A stretch of DNA of 64,000 bases from Podarcis raffonei. Its lineage: Eukaryota; Chordata; Lepidosauria; Squamata; Lacertidae. The DNA lies in the NCBI RefSeq assembly GCF_027172205.1, contig NC_070614.1, positions 34,772,001 to 34,836,000 of the forward strand, in the 5' to 3' direction. Made by a program: the position numbers and the translations under genes. Shown piece after piece: positions 29,735-42,406 of the stretch; the stretch's first letter is position 1; each line of letters opens with the position of its first letter. Below the pieces are notes generated by a model. That model saw nothing but the letters and a program-made list of their open reading frames with translations. It was not told the DNA's origin and did no database searches.

Positions 29735-29885
29735 GGCAGTGTACTCTCCTGCATTTGAGGTTTTTAAGCAGAGGTTGGATGGCCTCTTACGCTGAGATTC
29801 CTGCAATGGAGGGGGTTGGACTGGATGACGCTTGGGGTGCCATGCAACTCTACAATTCTGTGATTCTGATATTACATGGGGGATC
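29735..29885 (+). repeat. CR1 LINE 3' end
   Basis: AGCAGAGGTTGGATGGCC, GATTCCTGCAATGGAGGGGGTTGG and AACTCTACAATTCTGTGATTCT. Confidence 0.75.
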
Positions 29886-29984
29886 TATGCTTGGATCTCC
29901 CCACATCATTTTCTTCTTCTAAAAGCAGCCTCAGCATGGGTGGGAAGGTGGAGCCCAGCCATTTCCCCCTACACCAGGTGTCCT

Positions 29985-30485
29985 GAGGAGAACAGTGAGG
30001 ATAGTGAGATGTCTGGAAACCAAATCCTGTGAGGAATGGTTGAAAGTGCTTGGTATGTTCAGCCTGGAGAAGAGAAGATTCAGGGGAGCCATGGTGGTGG
30101 TCTTCAAATGTCTGAAGGGTTATCGTGCAGAAGTTGGGCCAGATTTGTTCTCTGCTGAGGAGGATGACAAGCCTAGAACCAATGGGTGGAAATTGCAACT
30201 TCTTAAGAGTAAGATCTGTTCTACAGTGGAGCAGACTTCCTCGGGAGGGATTGGGCTGTTCTTTGCTAGAGGTTCATACAGGGATGAGTGACAGCCTGTA
30301 GCTGCTTTATGCTTTGGAGTAGGGGGTTAGACTAAGGTTGCCAGATTTTTTTTCAACTTCAATGGGTTTTGTATGGGGACTGAGTTGTAAATCCAGGGAC
30401 TCTTCCCTGGGAAACGGGGATATCTGGTAACCTTAGGTTAGACTACATGACGATCATGGTCCCTTCCAACACTAACATTCTGTGG
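29985..30485 (+). repeat. CR1 LINE 3' end, longer copy, interrupted by a MITE
   Basis: AGCCTGGAGAAGAGAAGATTCAGG, GACAAGCCTAGAACCAATGGG and GGTCCCTTCCAACACTAACATTCTGTGG in CR1 order. A 101 bp insertion at 30335-30435 splits the GGTTAGACTA step. Confidence 0.8.
30335..30435. mobile_element. 101 bp MITE inside CR1
   Basis: Ends AGGTTGCCAGATTT and ATCTGGTAACCTTA are inverted copies. GGTTAGACTA flanks both sides (30325-30334, 30436-30445), at least 8 bp of it a target duplication, so hAT-like. Confidence 0.75.
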
Positions 30486-30486
30486 T

Positions 30487-30845
30487 AAAGGTAAAGGTAA
30501 AGGTACCCCTGCCCGTACGGGCCAGTCTTGACAGACTCTGGGGTTGTGCGCCCATCTCACTCAAGAGGCCGGGGGCCAGCGCTGTCCGGAGACACTTCCA
30601 GGTCACATGGCCAGCTTGACAAAGCTGCATCTGGTGAGCCAGCGCAGCACACGGAAACGCCGTTTACCTTCCCGCCAGTAAGCGGTCCCTATTTATCTAC
30701 TTGCACCCGGGGGTGCTTTCGAACTGCTAGGTTGGCAGGTGCTGGGACCGAGCAGCGGGAGCGCACCCCGCCACGGGGATTCGAACCATCAACCTTTTGA
30801 TCGGCAAGCCCTAGGCGCTGAGGCTTTTACCCACAGCGCCACATT
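30487..30845 (-). repeat. Near-complete Sauria-type SINE
   Basis: Starts with (AAAGGT)n tail, then GGGCCAGTCTTGACAGACTC, GGTCACATGGCCAGC, TTTATCTACTTGCAC, GGGGATTCGAACC and ends at GCGCCAC. The best preserved copy in the window. Confidence 0.85.
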
Positions 30846-30999
30846 CTGTGGTACCCCTTTGTAAATCACTCCTCCCTTCCTAAGTTGCTCTTAGCTGGAG
30901 AGGGACAACTGTATCTCTACTATATGGATTTATTAAATATACACAAGGGTATCCAATCCCACGTTTCCCAGGTAATGTCTGCTTAGGCCCTAGCACAGG

Positions 31000-31110
31000 A
31001 GTTGAGAGTCTTTGGCCCTCCAAATGCTGCTGAACTACAACTCCCATCAGTCAATGGCCAGGGATGGTGGAAGGGAACATCTGGTTGGCCAAAGCTTCAG
31101 CACACCTGCC
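31000..31110. repeat. Palindromic MITE copy
   Basis: TTTGGCCCTCCAAATGCTGCTGAACTACAACTCCCATCAGTC and the matching AACATCTGGTTGGCCAAAG arm. Confidence 0.65.
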
Positions 31111-31619
31111 CTAGCGGGAATTTCAGAGGCATGGAAGGATAGTCTAAGAGGTTTCAACAGGGTTGTGCTTAACAGATGTGTGCACTATTTCCAGAATCAA
31201 CTCCTACCACTTCAAAGCATGAGCCAAAAACCTATTTGTATAAAGGTGAAACAGCATCTTCAGATTGTATATTAAACCACAGACTTGCTCCACAGCCAAG
31301 AAAGGGGTTGTAAATCAGTTCCATAGAGCTTTATTGCTCTTATGGTCAGAGGAGTGTTAAGATATGATCATGGGCTCTATTGCAGCTATGGGAGGAAAGT
31401 AGTATCCTCTGCTTTAAGCAAAAGACTGGCAACTCTCTTACCTTGTATCTACCCTTGAAAAAACAAAGCCTCTAGCTTTTGCCTTTGGGGATATTAACAG
31501 TTTTATAGTGAGTTGCTAGCTTTGTAATCTTTCAGTGTTCACGTTCCTCTCCAGGTAAGCTCACTTTCAGAGGCAACCTGTTTATTTGAGCATTCATCCT
31601 GATATATTTGAACAAAGTT

Positions 31620-31920
31620 TGTGAGGAGGAGATTAGATGGCATCAGCTACTTATTGAGCATTCGTTCTAAATTTGTTTCTGGGGAGGTTAGACAATATTG
31701 CATCAAGCAGTTGTTATCCCACACTTCCCAGGACATTTCTATCCTGTTACTATCTTTATCACCAGAAAAAAGTTATCCCATCGCATTCCGTACTGCAATA
31801 AGGCTCAGTTTTGGGAGGGAAGTGTCTCTTTGTACAAGGGCTCCAAATCATCTTTAATTGTACAACCTAAATTTGCCAGCGTAAGATTGAATGCCGCCCG
31901 GTAGGTTCCATGGGGTAGAA
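31620..31920 (-). repeat. Unnamed dispersed repeat B, minus copy
   Basis: The reverse complement aligns with 45.59-45.89 and 58.84-59.09 kb: GGCATTCAAT, GGCAAATTTAGGTTGTACA, TTTTCTGGTGATAA, GTGGGATAACAACTGCTT and TTGTCTAACCTCCCC. It is in either orientation, so it is a dispersed repeat rather than part of the gene duplication. Confidence 0.6.
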
Positions 31921-32302
31921 ACAGGCCGCCTTGCACTTTGTAAAAGTGTCGTGCATATTGATAACACTAAGTAAGTATTATCATAATCAACGATAACTGG
32001 AACAAAGTCATCAACATCATCATTATGCTGTGCATCTATTAAGGTCACCTGAGCTCTACCAGCAAGTCTAGCAACACAACAGCTGGTGAAGATAGAAGAT
32101 CCCAAATACAAGGGGAGATCAAGGATTTGCCATCCTGCTGATACCAAGAGGATTCGGGGGGGGGATACTTTTTTGCCATTGATATTACATTTTGCGGCAC
32201 AGATAACAAAAGAATTAAGACTGAAGCAGAAGATTTGTTGCTTGGACTCGGAGCAGAACCACTCAGGGGACACTTCAGAGCTCTTCAGAAGCAGCGATCA
32301 CA

Positions 32303-35300
32303 ATGTCAATGGTGCCCTTCTCGCTAGCTGTGTGGCTGCTTCTACTGCCTGTGCTGCTAAAAGGTGAGTGATGGCGTGGGGCAGGGGTGCCAGCTTGAAA
32401 ATATTGGGGACCCAGGTAAGCCCCGCCCTGCATAATCAATCACAAGACTCAGTGCACAGACACCATTTTAATGGCAATGCCCATCAACTTGGGAAGCGAG
32501 GTGGCCCCCTCAAATATTTTAGGGGGGGCTGAAGGGACCCTGGTCCCTAGGAGTTGGCTTCTATGGTGTGGGGAGACAATGGAGGGAAGGTAATTGAGGA
32601 TGAGAGAATCAGTCACTTCTCAGAGGAGTTAAAATGGGAGTAGGAGATGTACTAAGCCAAAAAAAGGAGATGCATGGTTTATAAGCGCAAATAAAGGAGT
32701 TACTCACACACTGGCCTTTCAAGTGGAACTCATCTTCCTTTCCGCTAGGGAGACAAATGTATGTCAGCAGATAGTAGCCTTGTTCTCATGTAATGTTCAA
32801 CTATGGTTTATTAACTAGGGTTTTTTAGCAAACTGTGGTTTGATGTTGGCTTAACTAGTTTAGCATTACTAGTGAACCTGGGTAGCAATTCTTGGTTGAA
32901 AATGACAGGATTGCTTAACCAAAGCTTGTCCTCACTCCCCCACCCTCTTCTACTCTAAGGTATGCTCATTTGCCTTACCTATGGCTCTTTCTCTTTGACA
33001 AGTTGGACTAGCAGGATTTGAAATCCAAGTCTCTGTTTTCATTAATGTTCTAGTTGTTCTGGCCCATCTTTCACTGTGTTACAGCTGACTTGATGTGTGT
33101 ATGTGTGTGGAATAATTTTTTTGGCTCATAGTAGTACTTGGCAACAGACAATTAGCCTTCACTGGGCCCAAAGTTGGCACAAGACATGTAACCACCTGAG
33201 GCAAAGAACAAGATGGTGCCCTCTCCTTGTTCCACATAAAGAAACCAGCTGAACTGGCAGCCAAATTTTATTTCAACACTGGCCATAGGATCACATCCTT
33301 GCACTGCGTCTGAGGAAGCAGATCAGATTTAGTCCTGTGGCACAGAGGGCTGGAAGGTGGGACCTCAGGTAAATGATTTGAGGGCTATTGCTCCCTAGTA
33401 TGTACCACACGAGGCTGACATTTGATAACTGCATAATGATAAATGCAAAACACTTACTTACATACATACATAAAATACTTAACATGCTTCAGGATAGAGT
33501 CTTGGTGTTAGAAGCGTGCTCCAGAGCTAAAGTCCCAATGAGTCTCTGTTCAAATGAAGCCCTGTAATAAGCTCTACCAATTTGGCTCTACCAATGAGTA
33601 TATTTTCATAAATATACTCATAACATATGTGTCACAATACAGAGCTGTATTCTTTTTTTAAAAAAAATACATTGGTAACAGATTGTAACCTGGGCCTCTT
33701 CCTCTTTCTCCTACATAGGCACCTGTTTTTCAGTATTTGTGTTTCAGTGTCTCTTATATGAAAAAGTGAAATGTTTTCCCTTCATTTTTGTTTTCTACAG
33801 ATGCTGCCAGCTCTGAAGCAGGTAGGAACCCCTGTCTATTTTGTCTTTCCTACTCAACAATTTCACAGGCTTCACAGGCTCATGGATGGGCTGAACCAAA
33901 GGGGAGTCTCATCAAAATGTAGGGCTGCTACAAACCTAATGATCATGCAGACCTATTGTTAAACAGGAGCTTCCAGGCGGATTTAGAAATATAATTAATA
34001 AATAAATAAACTGAATATTGCTTCAATTGCTTCAATATATGGTGAGCAGCCTTGCTGCAGTTAGAGGCATTATGGCTCTAAATAGGATTGACTGGAAACC
34101 ATTATCAATAGATGGAAATGTTCTTTAAAAGGTCGCATACAAATATTTGTTTTTTGTTTCAGGCAAGGCTTTTTATGTTTGTTTCTAGGTTTGCTTCAGT
34201 GCTGGTGTTATTGTGACCTATCTTTTTAAAACCTCTTTCCTTCTTCCACAGTTTGTGGAAAGCCAGCTCAACGAATTATGGGGGGTGAACCAGCTCCCTC
34301 TGATGGGTTGTCATGGCCCTGGCAAGTCAGCATTTTATATCGGGACCAACCTATTTGTGGAGGCGCCCTCATAGCCGAGAAGTGGGTCCTGTCAGCAGCT
34401 CACTGCTTCCCTAAGTAAGTTTCTGGTGTACTTGGCTGTGAAGGCATCATTCAGTTTCACCCTAGAGGCAGCTGCAAGGCCAAACTAATATTATATGCCT
34501 AACACAGAGGGCATCAATGTGACACCCACAGGCACCAGTGTCCCTGCCAGTACGCCTTATGGCATCCACAAAATGTCTCAGCAAATAACATCTCCTGTCT
34601 CTTATAGATGTGGCGGTCATTTTGTTTTGTACCTCACAGCCCAGAGCAGCCATTTTGTGACTAGCACCCAAGCACTTCCTCAACATTCCCAATGTGCCCA
34701 TTGGCCCAGAATGACTGCCCATGGCTGGCCTAACAGCTACTCGGTGCCTTGGCCTTGCCAAAGCAGAACCTGACAGAGCAATGAATAATAAAGTTAAAGG
34801 AAGCAGATAGCTGGCAGAAGGTATAGATTGGGGCTGGGGGATCTTTTTCAGCCTGGAGGTGGTTGGGGCCAGAGATGAATGTCAGTAGAGCAACAGCAGC
34901 AGCTTTCACCTTTGTACAGTAGGCTACATTCAAGCCATGTAGCTCTGAATGCATATTGCATATTTTAAAACATGCAAATGGAGACAAGCATGCACTGACA
35001 AGCATAGTTCTGTCTATGCCTGAGCAGTAAATTGTTCAAACTCCAGAGCCAAACTCAAATCACAAACTTTATAGGCTCAAGTTGAATGCCATTAAGGTAA
35101 AGGAACCCTGGACGGTTAAATCCAGTCAAATTTGACTATGGGGTGTGGTGCTCATCTCCACTTTTGTGCTATTGTGTCATCTGATATCTGCTGACCACCT
35201 GATTTGGGAGGGCACTGAAATAACAAAACACGTCAGAAATTATGCCAGGAGCTCCCTCTTGGAGGTAAAGAGAACAAGGTGATTTGCCAATGGTCAGAGA

Positions 35301-37096
35301 TGTAAACCAATGGCCCTGCAGATATTGTTGGGCTCCTACTCCCATCAGCCCCATCCCATGTGGTCAGTGGCCAGAGATGTTGTGAGTCCAGCATCTGGAG
35401 GACCAAAGGTTCCCCATCCCTGCCCTATAGCCTGGTTGCAAGAAATGGCAAGGGCTTATGCTTATGCACAATTTTAAAAAACCCAGAGGGAAAGCAAAAA
35501 TGAATGGGTGCTAATGACTTGTCCGGAGACATGGAGGGGTCAACCTGGGGTCCTCTGCTTGGAAAGAGCTATGACCTTTTCTCCACTGCATTGCTATGGC
35601 CCTAGTCTCCCCTTTAAACTAGACATGTTGACATGAGACTGAATTACAAGGTCTAAGGGCACTCACCTCTTGGAGACCATTTTGGCAAAGATCTTGTTGC
35701 ATTTTGCTCTTGTTTTTTTTCACTTACAGCATCAAGAGCCAAACTACCCATTCTGATGTGGTGCTGGGTGCCTATCAGCTCCTGAACACTTCAAGTAACA
35801 CAGTAACATCTGATATCCAACAGATTATCCTCCATCCCACCTATGACAGTGATAGCTCCAGAGGGGATATTGCTTTAGTAGAGCTGAAGTCCCCTGTGAG
35901 TTTCACCAAGTACATTCTTCCCATCTGCTTGCCAGAGACCTCTGCAAAGTTCTCAATGGAAGAAAGCTGCTATGTGACTGGATGGGGAGATATTCAACCT
36001 GGAGGTGAGGAGATGGAGAAGTGTTTTTTGAGGTTCTCCTTCAAGCTCTGTTTACTTTCATGCCAGCAATGTACACTGCACTTTTATAGGGCAAGATGGC
36101 TCAGGTGGAAGATGCTGGATGATGCGGTTGAAATGCTGGAGGATAGAGGCGGGTATGATTTGCAGCCAGGAGTAGCCAAGGAGGTGCCTTCCAGAAGTTG
36201 TCCACTGTAATTCCCATCATCCCTGACCATGGACAATAATGTATTGGGCTGATGGGAGTTATATTCCACAACATCTGGAAAGTATCACAACCTCCAATCA
36301 GCCCAGTGCTGAGGCCTAATGGATCTTAGATGGTAAAGTATTGCAGAGACAAGGGGCCACTGTAAAAAGATCCTACCCCTAAGGGTTATAAATACCTGCA
36401 AACCATGAATAGGGCCTCAGGCTGGGTATGAGGAGAGAAACATCAAAAGCAGGACAACAAGACCATGGATTACTTTGAAGACAAAGAGTTTTTGCTGGAC
36501 CTGAGAGTGAACAGGAAGGCAGTAAAGGGAACTAATCCAAGAATGCAACTCACACCGACCACCACTATGTTATCTGGTGCAGCCATTACATACCCGACAA
36601 GTGTCCTGGGAAAAACCAGTACTTCCTGTTTTGTCCTGTGAGAGCACATTTTGGGTTCCGTAATCTTGCATGATTTCGTGCCATGATCTCTCCTGGAAAG
36701 AAGTGCTTTTTCAGGTCTGTGATATCATGCAGTGCCCCAAAACATGCATTTTGGGGTGTCAGGCTATTGTGTGACAGCACAGCCCTGAAAAAAGTATGGA
36801 TTTTGGGCTCTGTTATCTCACGCAGGTCACGTGACTTACACAGGAGCACAGCTGGGAAGACACATATCCCAGTTTTAGGACTCAACATGTTGGAGGGTAT
36901 GTCATTGCAGCAGTGGGATGGGATCTACAGGCCTGAATTTGAGCCAGGCCAGGCCAGAGCTCAACTTCTGGGCTGCCTTGTAATGGTAGAAAAATGGCCT
37001 TCAGACCCATGCATTAGAAAGAATGTCTGTGAGACAGAATGTCTGTGAGACAGAGTGCCTTTTGATAGTGTAATCATGTTACTCTGTTGCAGCAAA

Positions 37097-37158
<62 letters not shown>

Positions 37159-39505
37159 CAAACTAGCACTCTCTCTCTAGCAAATATATTTATGGCATAA
37201 GCTTTTGTGGAATTGTCCACAGAAGCTTATGCCATAATAAATGTGTTAGTCATTAAGGTGCTTCAAGACTCACTGCTGCTTTTATTAACCACAAGGTAAC
37301 TACAAATGAATAGGACAGATGAGGAGGCATGGTTTGAAATCCAAGCATGCAACTTCCCAGCACACCTTCTCCCCTTGGAAAATGGATGGAGCCAAGGGTA
37401 GGCGATGGAGAAGTTGTAGTCAAACAACTTCCAGAGGGTCACAGGTTCCTTATTCTCCAAGTTAGAATTTCACAACAGTCTGGAAGCTAACAGTGCTACC
37501 ACTTTTCTCACCAGTAGATGGTGAAAGTGAACCCTCTTATACAATTCTATAAGCAGAGCAGAAGGAAAAGGCAATCAGCTGGCCACTTAATCATACCTTA
37601 TTATTGTCTCTTTTTTTTATTATCAGGAATTGATGTTAAAATGCAGATTTCTTTCTCTGTATGCTGTACAGTTTCGCACATGTCTGGGCAGTGCTTTGCG
37701 ATATCTCAGAAACCAGTGGTCAGGGGAGATGGACGCAGTCACTATTTGCTTTTGCCTTCCTCTGTCTATATTAAATGCAGAATGGACAATGTAAAATAGG
37801 CAGCTATTAGAGTATACATTGGGGTAAGAGATATAATTGGGATGGGTGGCTAGCCACCTGATCACATCCCTAATACATCCCTGATACATTTGCTTCCTCT
37901 TACAGTGGAATTGCCACCCCCACTAACCCTCCAGGAAGTGAAAGTGCCACTTATAGACCGAGAAAAATGCAATTCTCTCTTCAACGCTACCCAACATGAA
38001 CCACAACTCCATAATCCGGTCGGCCCTGGTATGATCTGTGCTGGCTACCAAGAAGGGGGCAAAGATTCCTGCCAGGTAGGATGCTCCGTAAGTGTGGTTG
38101 GCTGTGGTGGGCAGGAGCACCCCAGAAAAGGAGGGGACAGACTCCAAATGTCTAGCTCAGGTATGGAGAACCTGTGGCCCTCCAGACATTGTCATCCCCC
38201 TGATCATTGGCTCTGCTGGCTGGGGCTGATGGGAGTTGGAGTCCAACAACAGCTGGGAGGCCACAGATTTTTCCATCCTTTGTCTTGGTTTTATTCACAG
38301 GGCCAGCAGTTCAGAAACGTAGCCTTCTCAGAAGATGAGTACAGGCCTACTTAAATAGACCTGATGTGGAAATGCAATATGTCAGCCTTGTATTTTAGCA
38401 GTGGGGTAGTAGACATAGGTGGCAAGGCATTGCATGCAAGCAAGCTAGTGAGCAGGCTGGCAGAGGACAGAGAGGGTGCTCCATCTCTAATCTGTATCCA
38501 CCATAGAAGCCAAGAGGTCTGTTGGAGGAGGCAATTTCCACGCTCCAGGCCCTGTATTAAAAAACAGTGGGCTGCTGTGATAAGGACTGAGCTGTTTGTC
38601 TCTCCTCTCCTGGCCCACACCAAGCATACATTTTTGCAGGCCCACAGCAAGCTAACATACATTTTTGCAGGCCCACAGCAAGCTAACATACATTTTTGCA
38701 GGCCAGTAACATTGGAAGACTGCTTTACAAGGCTGCATTATATATTCATTAAACTGAAACTGAAAGTCTGGACCAGGGATAGAAGGATCTGTCAATTTCG
38801 GCTTTCAGCATTTTAGTGTGAATTTCTCCCAATAAACACAATTTCATTTGCCGTTTTGACAAATATACATGTCTGTGCAAGCAATATTTTAATAATATAT
38901 GCATCTTTGTTAACATTGTTTAGCTGGAGAAATGAATCACAAAATTCAGATATGTGCGAATTTCAATAGATAGCTATGTTTCAGTTCCCATATTGTTTTG
39001 GGAAATTCAAATTTGGTCATTTCAGCCTTATTCATAGTTTCTCCTCCATACCTTAGCCATTTCTCCACTACCTTATCTAGCTGGGAGATAGTTCCTGAAC
39101 TATACGTGAGGACAAGACCAGATCCGTAAAGGAAATAAGCATAATCTGTTTTGAAACCAGTCTCCAAAACCTGCTCTCAGGAGGCTTCCTGTAACTGTGG
39201 ACTGACTCCTATCTCTCTCTCCACAGGGTGACTCTGGAGGACCCTTGGCTTGCCCATGTGATGGACATTGGGTCCTGGCTGGGGTTGTGAGCTGGGGGAT
39301 AGGCTGTGGCCGCCCTGGTCTCCCTGGTGTCTATTCTTCAACCCCCTTTTATGCCACTTGGATCTCCCAGCATATACCCAATATGACCTTTGTGACGTGT
39401 GGAAAGGGTGGGACTACAAGTGGGAAAAGTGAGGTGAATGGCAGAGAACAGAATTACCCTGTTGTGACACTCCTCCTAGTGTTTTTTACATTGACCCTTC
39501 TATGA
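32303..39505 (+). CDS. Gene 3: complete trypsin-like serine protease (PRSS27-like), 322 aa
   Basis: Exons 32303-32363 (signal peptide with an LLLLPVLL core), 33801-33821 (21 bp, DAASSEA), 34252-34414, 35730-36004, 37906-38075, 39227-39505. The total is 969 bp, phases 1,1,2,1,0, stop TGA. Activation is predicted at R35, but the new N-terminus reads IMGG instead of IVGG; Ile16, which forms the salt bridge, is kept. Triad H78 (SAAHC), D128 (RGDIAL), S233 (GDSGGP); D227 (KDSC) and the glycines of SWGIGC and RPGLPGVY fit trypsin-like specificity. C29 and ILPICLP form the propeptide disulfide. NTS, NAT and NMT are possible glycan sites. The C-terminus ends in [14 protein letters not shown], typical of a GPI signal, so the enzyme is probably surface-anchored. 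All splice sites are GT-AG. Confidence 0.93.
35093..35165 (-). repeat. Sauria-type SINE 3' fragment
   Basis: TTAAGGTAAAGGAACCCTGGACGGTTAAATCCAGTC and GGGGTGTGGTGCTCATCTCC are the tail end of the SINE in reverse. In intron 3 of gene 3. Confidence 0.6.
35310..35420. repeat. Palindromic MITE copy
   Basis: CCCTGCAGATATTGTTGGGCTCCTACTCCCATCAGCCCC and CAGCATCTGGAGGACCAAAGG. Confidence 0.6.
36190..36290. repeat. Palindromic MITE copy
   Basis: CAGAAGTTGTCCACTGTAATTCCCATCATCCCTGACCATGG and GGGCTGATGGGAGTTATATTCC. In intron 4 of gene 3. Confidence 0.6.
37096..37155. repeat. (CA)n(GA)n compound microsatellite
   Basis: (CA) to 37113 then (GA) to 37155, in intron 4 of gene 3. Confidence 0.95.
37175..37285. 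repeat. Palindromic interspersed repeat (relative of 26.0 kb)
   Basis: TTTATGGCATAAGCTTTTGTGGA is followed after a few bases by TCCACAGAAGCTTATGCCATAA, a strong hairpin, then GTTAGTCATTAAGGTGCTTC. Confidence 0.6.
38155..38270. repeat. Palindromic MITE copy
   Basis: CTGTGGCCCTCCAGACATTGTCATCC and GGGGCTGATGGGAGTTGGAGTCCAACAACAGCTGGGAGGCCACAG. In the last intron of gene 3. Confidence 0.65.
38625..38703. repeat. 31 bp tandem repeat
   Basis: CATACATTTTTGCAGGCCCACAGCAAGCTAA is repeated about 2.6 times with near identity. In the last intron of gene 3, 520 bases before the Ser exon. Confidence 0.85.
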
Positions 39506-39649
39506 GATGCTCCTCTCTCTGCCTTCAGCCCATCTACTGATGGGTTATGTGGAATTTGTTCAGAATTTGGGCACAGGTGCATTTAAATTGTTTTACTGAT
39601 CAGTAGTGATTTAAGTCCTATATGCTCTGACAATTTATTGAACCAAGGG

Positions 39650-40240
39650 GTCTGGTTTAGGGACGCAACAGGAACACAGGCCACTCACTGCCTTACAGCA
39701 AGACAGACTGTCAGTTCATCTAGTCTAGGATTTTATACCCTGCCTGGCAGTAGCTCTCCAAGGTTCTGACAGGAGCCTTTCCCAGCCCTACTGGGAGATG
39801 CTGGGAATTGAACCCAGCAGTGGAGCAAGCCAATCAGGCGACGGGGGTGGCATGCGTGCTCTGCGCCCAGAGGCAGGGCCAGCCGCCTGTGGGGGTGGGG
39901 TCAGCTGCCCACAGGGCAGGGCCAGCCAGGGCAGGATGCTCCATGGGACCTCTGAGGAATCTGCCTGCCTTCTCCCACTCAGCCGCCCTACAGCTGAGGG
40001 GGAAGCGGTGGGCGGACCATTTGGGGCAGCATGGAGCCTGCGGGCGCCCAACCCACCTAGTCACTCCCAGGAGGGACACGTGGCTTGGGCATGCTGCAGG
40101 CCCCGCGGTGAGTGCCGCCTGGCATTTTGTCACACACACACCCAGTGTTGACACCCGGGGTGACCCACCCCCACCACACACCCCTTCTTCCACCCCTGAT
40201 TGAACCTAAGACCTTTTGGATGCAAAGCTCAATATCTTTT
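39650..40240 (-). repeat. tRNA-derived SINE split by a hAT-like element
   Basis: The plus strand has GTAGCTCTCCAAGGTTCTGACAGGAG, CCCAGCCCTACTGGGAGATG, GGGAATTGAACC and, after the insertion, ACCTTTTGGATGCAAAGC. In reverse this is a tRNA-like body whose B-box region is GGTTCAATTCCC. Just downstream of gene 3. Confidence 0.6.
39815..40198. mobile_element. 384 bp hAT-like non-autonomous element, perfect 8 bp duplication
   Basis: Flanked by ATTGAACC on both sides (39807-39814, 40199-40206). Ends CAGCAGTGGAGCAAG and CTTCTTCCACCCCTG. GC-rich interior resembles the reverse of 21223-21535. No transposase reading frame. Confidence 0.8.
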
Positions 40241-40749
40241 AATTTGTCCGCAAATAAATATGGCGCCCAGAATAGTGGGGTTGTAATTTATCTTCAGTTC
40301 AAAGTTATAATGTTAATTCAGATAATTTTATACTTCTGCTTGTTTGTACTTGATCAAAGAATTGTTATATGGTATTTATAAATATTTGTGAATATTTTCT
40401 TGCTGTTACTCTTTATATAAAGTTGCTGTATATTTTGCTTTGCTGAACATGTTGAAAGAAGTACCCAGAAATATCCAGGATTATTAAAATGAGCAATTGG
40501 ACCAACTTTCTATGGGGGGGGGTGCACACATACTTTTGAGGAAGTACCTTCTTTTGGCACTTTCTACATCATACTCTAGAGAGCATTCAAAATATCTCAC
40601 AGCCCACTGGTGGTCCACAGGCCACAGTTTGGGAATCCACAGTTTAGGAGAATGCGGAACATCACCTGAAGGAGTAAACTGACACTTTCAAGATGCTTCT
40701 CTAGAAAGAAGACTGATAAATTCATTGGGAAATGGAGATTGAGTAGTTT

Positions 40750-40965
40750 TCTGGGCACATCCACACCACCTGTCTGAGGCATTCTTATATCACTTTAACG
40801 GATATGGGTTCTTAAGTATCCAGATAACTGTAGTTTATTAAGGGTGCTGACACCACACAACTACAATCCCCAGCCCCCTTACCAAGCTATAATTCCCAGG
40901 ATTCTCCATTACTGTTAAAATGGCAGAAGAGCGCTTTAAATGTATAGAGTGGGTGTAATTGTTTC
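40750..40965. repeat. MITE copy (AACTGTAGTTT.. family)
   Basis: CAGATAACTGTAGTTTATTAAGGGTGCTGA, CAAGCTATAATTCCCAGGATTC and GCGCTTTAAATGTATAGAGTGGGTG. Confidence 0.6.
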
Positions 40966-42400
40966 AAAATAAGGATATCCTTGGGATTTCTTCTCAGTGT
41001 TACTGTAAGCCTAGCTCCTCCTTGTCGAGGTTTTATTGTAAAAATTACACATTAATGTAAATAAAAAGAAAAATGAAGCATATTTGAATTTTACTATTTC
41101 CTATACATTGTATATTACACATCAAATCCATTCCTGTGTGATTGATCTCAGTTATTTGTAGCGTACGCTTTTATGTTGGTCTGGCAAGTGGGCATATTAC
41201 CAGCCCTTGCAATAAAGTTGAGTATCAGTTGTTGAGAGAGAAATACCAAGAGAAGGAAAGGAGAATGGGAAAGAAAGTAAGTGGCTGTTTTGCTTCGGGG
41301 TGGGGTATACTACCTTTTTATTTTCATATGCTTATAATTATCTGCTTAATGGGGGAATCTCGGAAGTATGTAAAAATCCCTACTTTGTCTGTGGTTAGTC
41401 TATTTCACTGATAGGCTTGATGCCACCAAGTTCACAATTTGCATATACAATTCATACACTAAAGATGTACCTCTTTGCCCTGGCCTCTGATACCTAAATA
41501 TATTTTCAGGACCCACCTTGTTCTTCTGATTGCTAATTGCTTTAACTGACTTTAATATTGTATCTCTGTATTGTTGTAAGCCATTGTGGGATCTTTCCAT
41601 GAAGGGTCCGATCAATCAATATATTTCTGCACCCTTGAGGAATCCTCTAATTATTGATTTGTTAAATTTTGATGCTGCCCTTTAAATGAGTTACTGATTT
41701 GGATACTCCCATAGAAAAGTAGGGTTCAGTCATGCACTGAAGTGAAGTGCAGAATTATCCTCCTTTCAATTTATTTGCCCTACCAAACAGAGACTAGATT
41801 TATTTTTCTTCCTGTTTGCCATACTGATTATACAGTACAAAAGTATCAATTAAGCTTTTGTCCGGTGTTGCTGAAGCTGATTATTTATTTATGCATATTT
41901 ACTCACTCAAAAAACCTATGCAAATACAGCTAATAGTCAGCACCAAAGAAAGGCTATTACAGCAGTTGTTCTGCAGAGTGTAAGCTGTGTGCATGTGTAT
42001 TCTTTCTCTTAGTTGAATAACACTGCAATCCTACTTTGACTTACCTGGGAATAAGTACTCATGGCAGAGTAAGATGGCCAGTTCAGGTGGCAAATGCCAA
42101 GGGGTGTGGAGTGACTAGAGCTCAGTGGATGCTGGTCCATTAGGCCGAATGGGCCATTGCCCCACCAACCTCAATCTGACCTCAGCAAGCCCACATATCT
42201 TACTTCCAACCAGTCCATGGGGTGCCACTGGCTGTCAGCTTCCTCTTGCTCTTCTAGAACTCAGCAGGGAGCAGGGGACCATTTTAGAATTAGTTGGCTC
42301 TGTTAGTCATTAACTCAGGCTCCACAGACTGTTTGGGCTCCCTGCTCCTATCCCACTAGTCCCCAGCCCCCACTGCTGTGCATGCTTTATTTTCTGTCCT
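40966..42400. other. Intergenic DNA after gene 3, no gene seen
   Basis: AT-rich, with no coding signal or assignable repeat that I could see. Confidence 0.35.
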
Positions 42401-42406
42401 ACCCTG

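Noticed and set aside
31854-32273. 139-residue minus-strand open frame next to gene 3 exon 1
   Set aside because: It overlaps dispersed repeat B and the gene 3 leader, has no recognisable family and no splice context.
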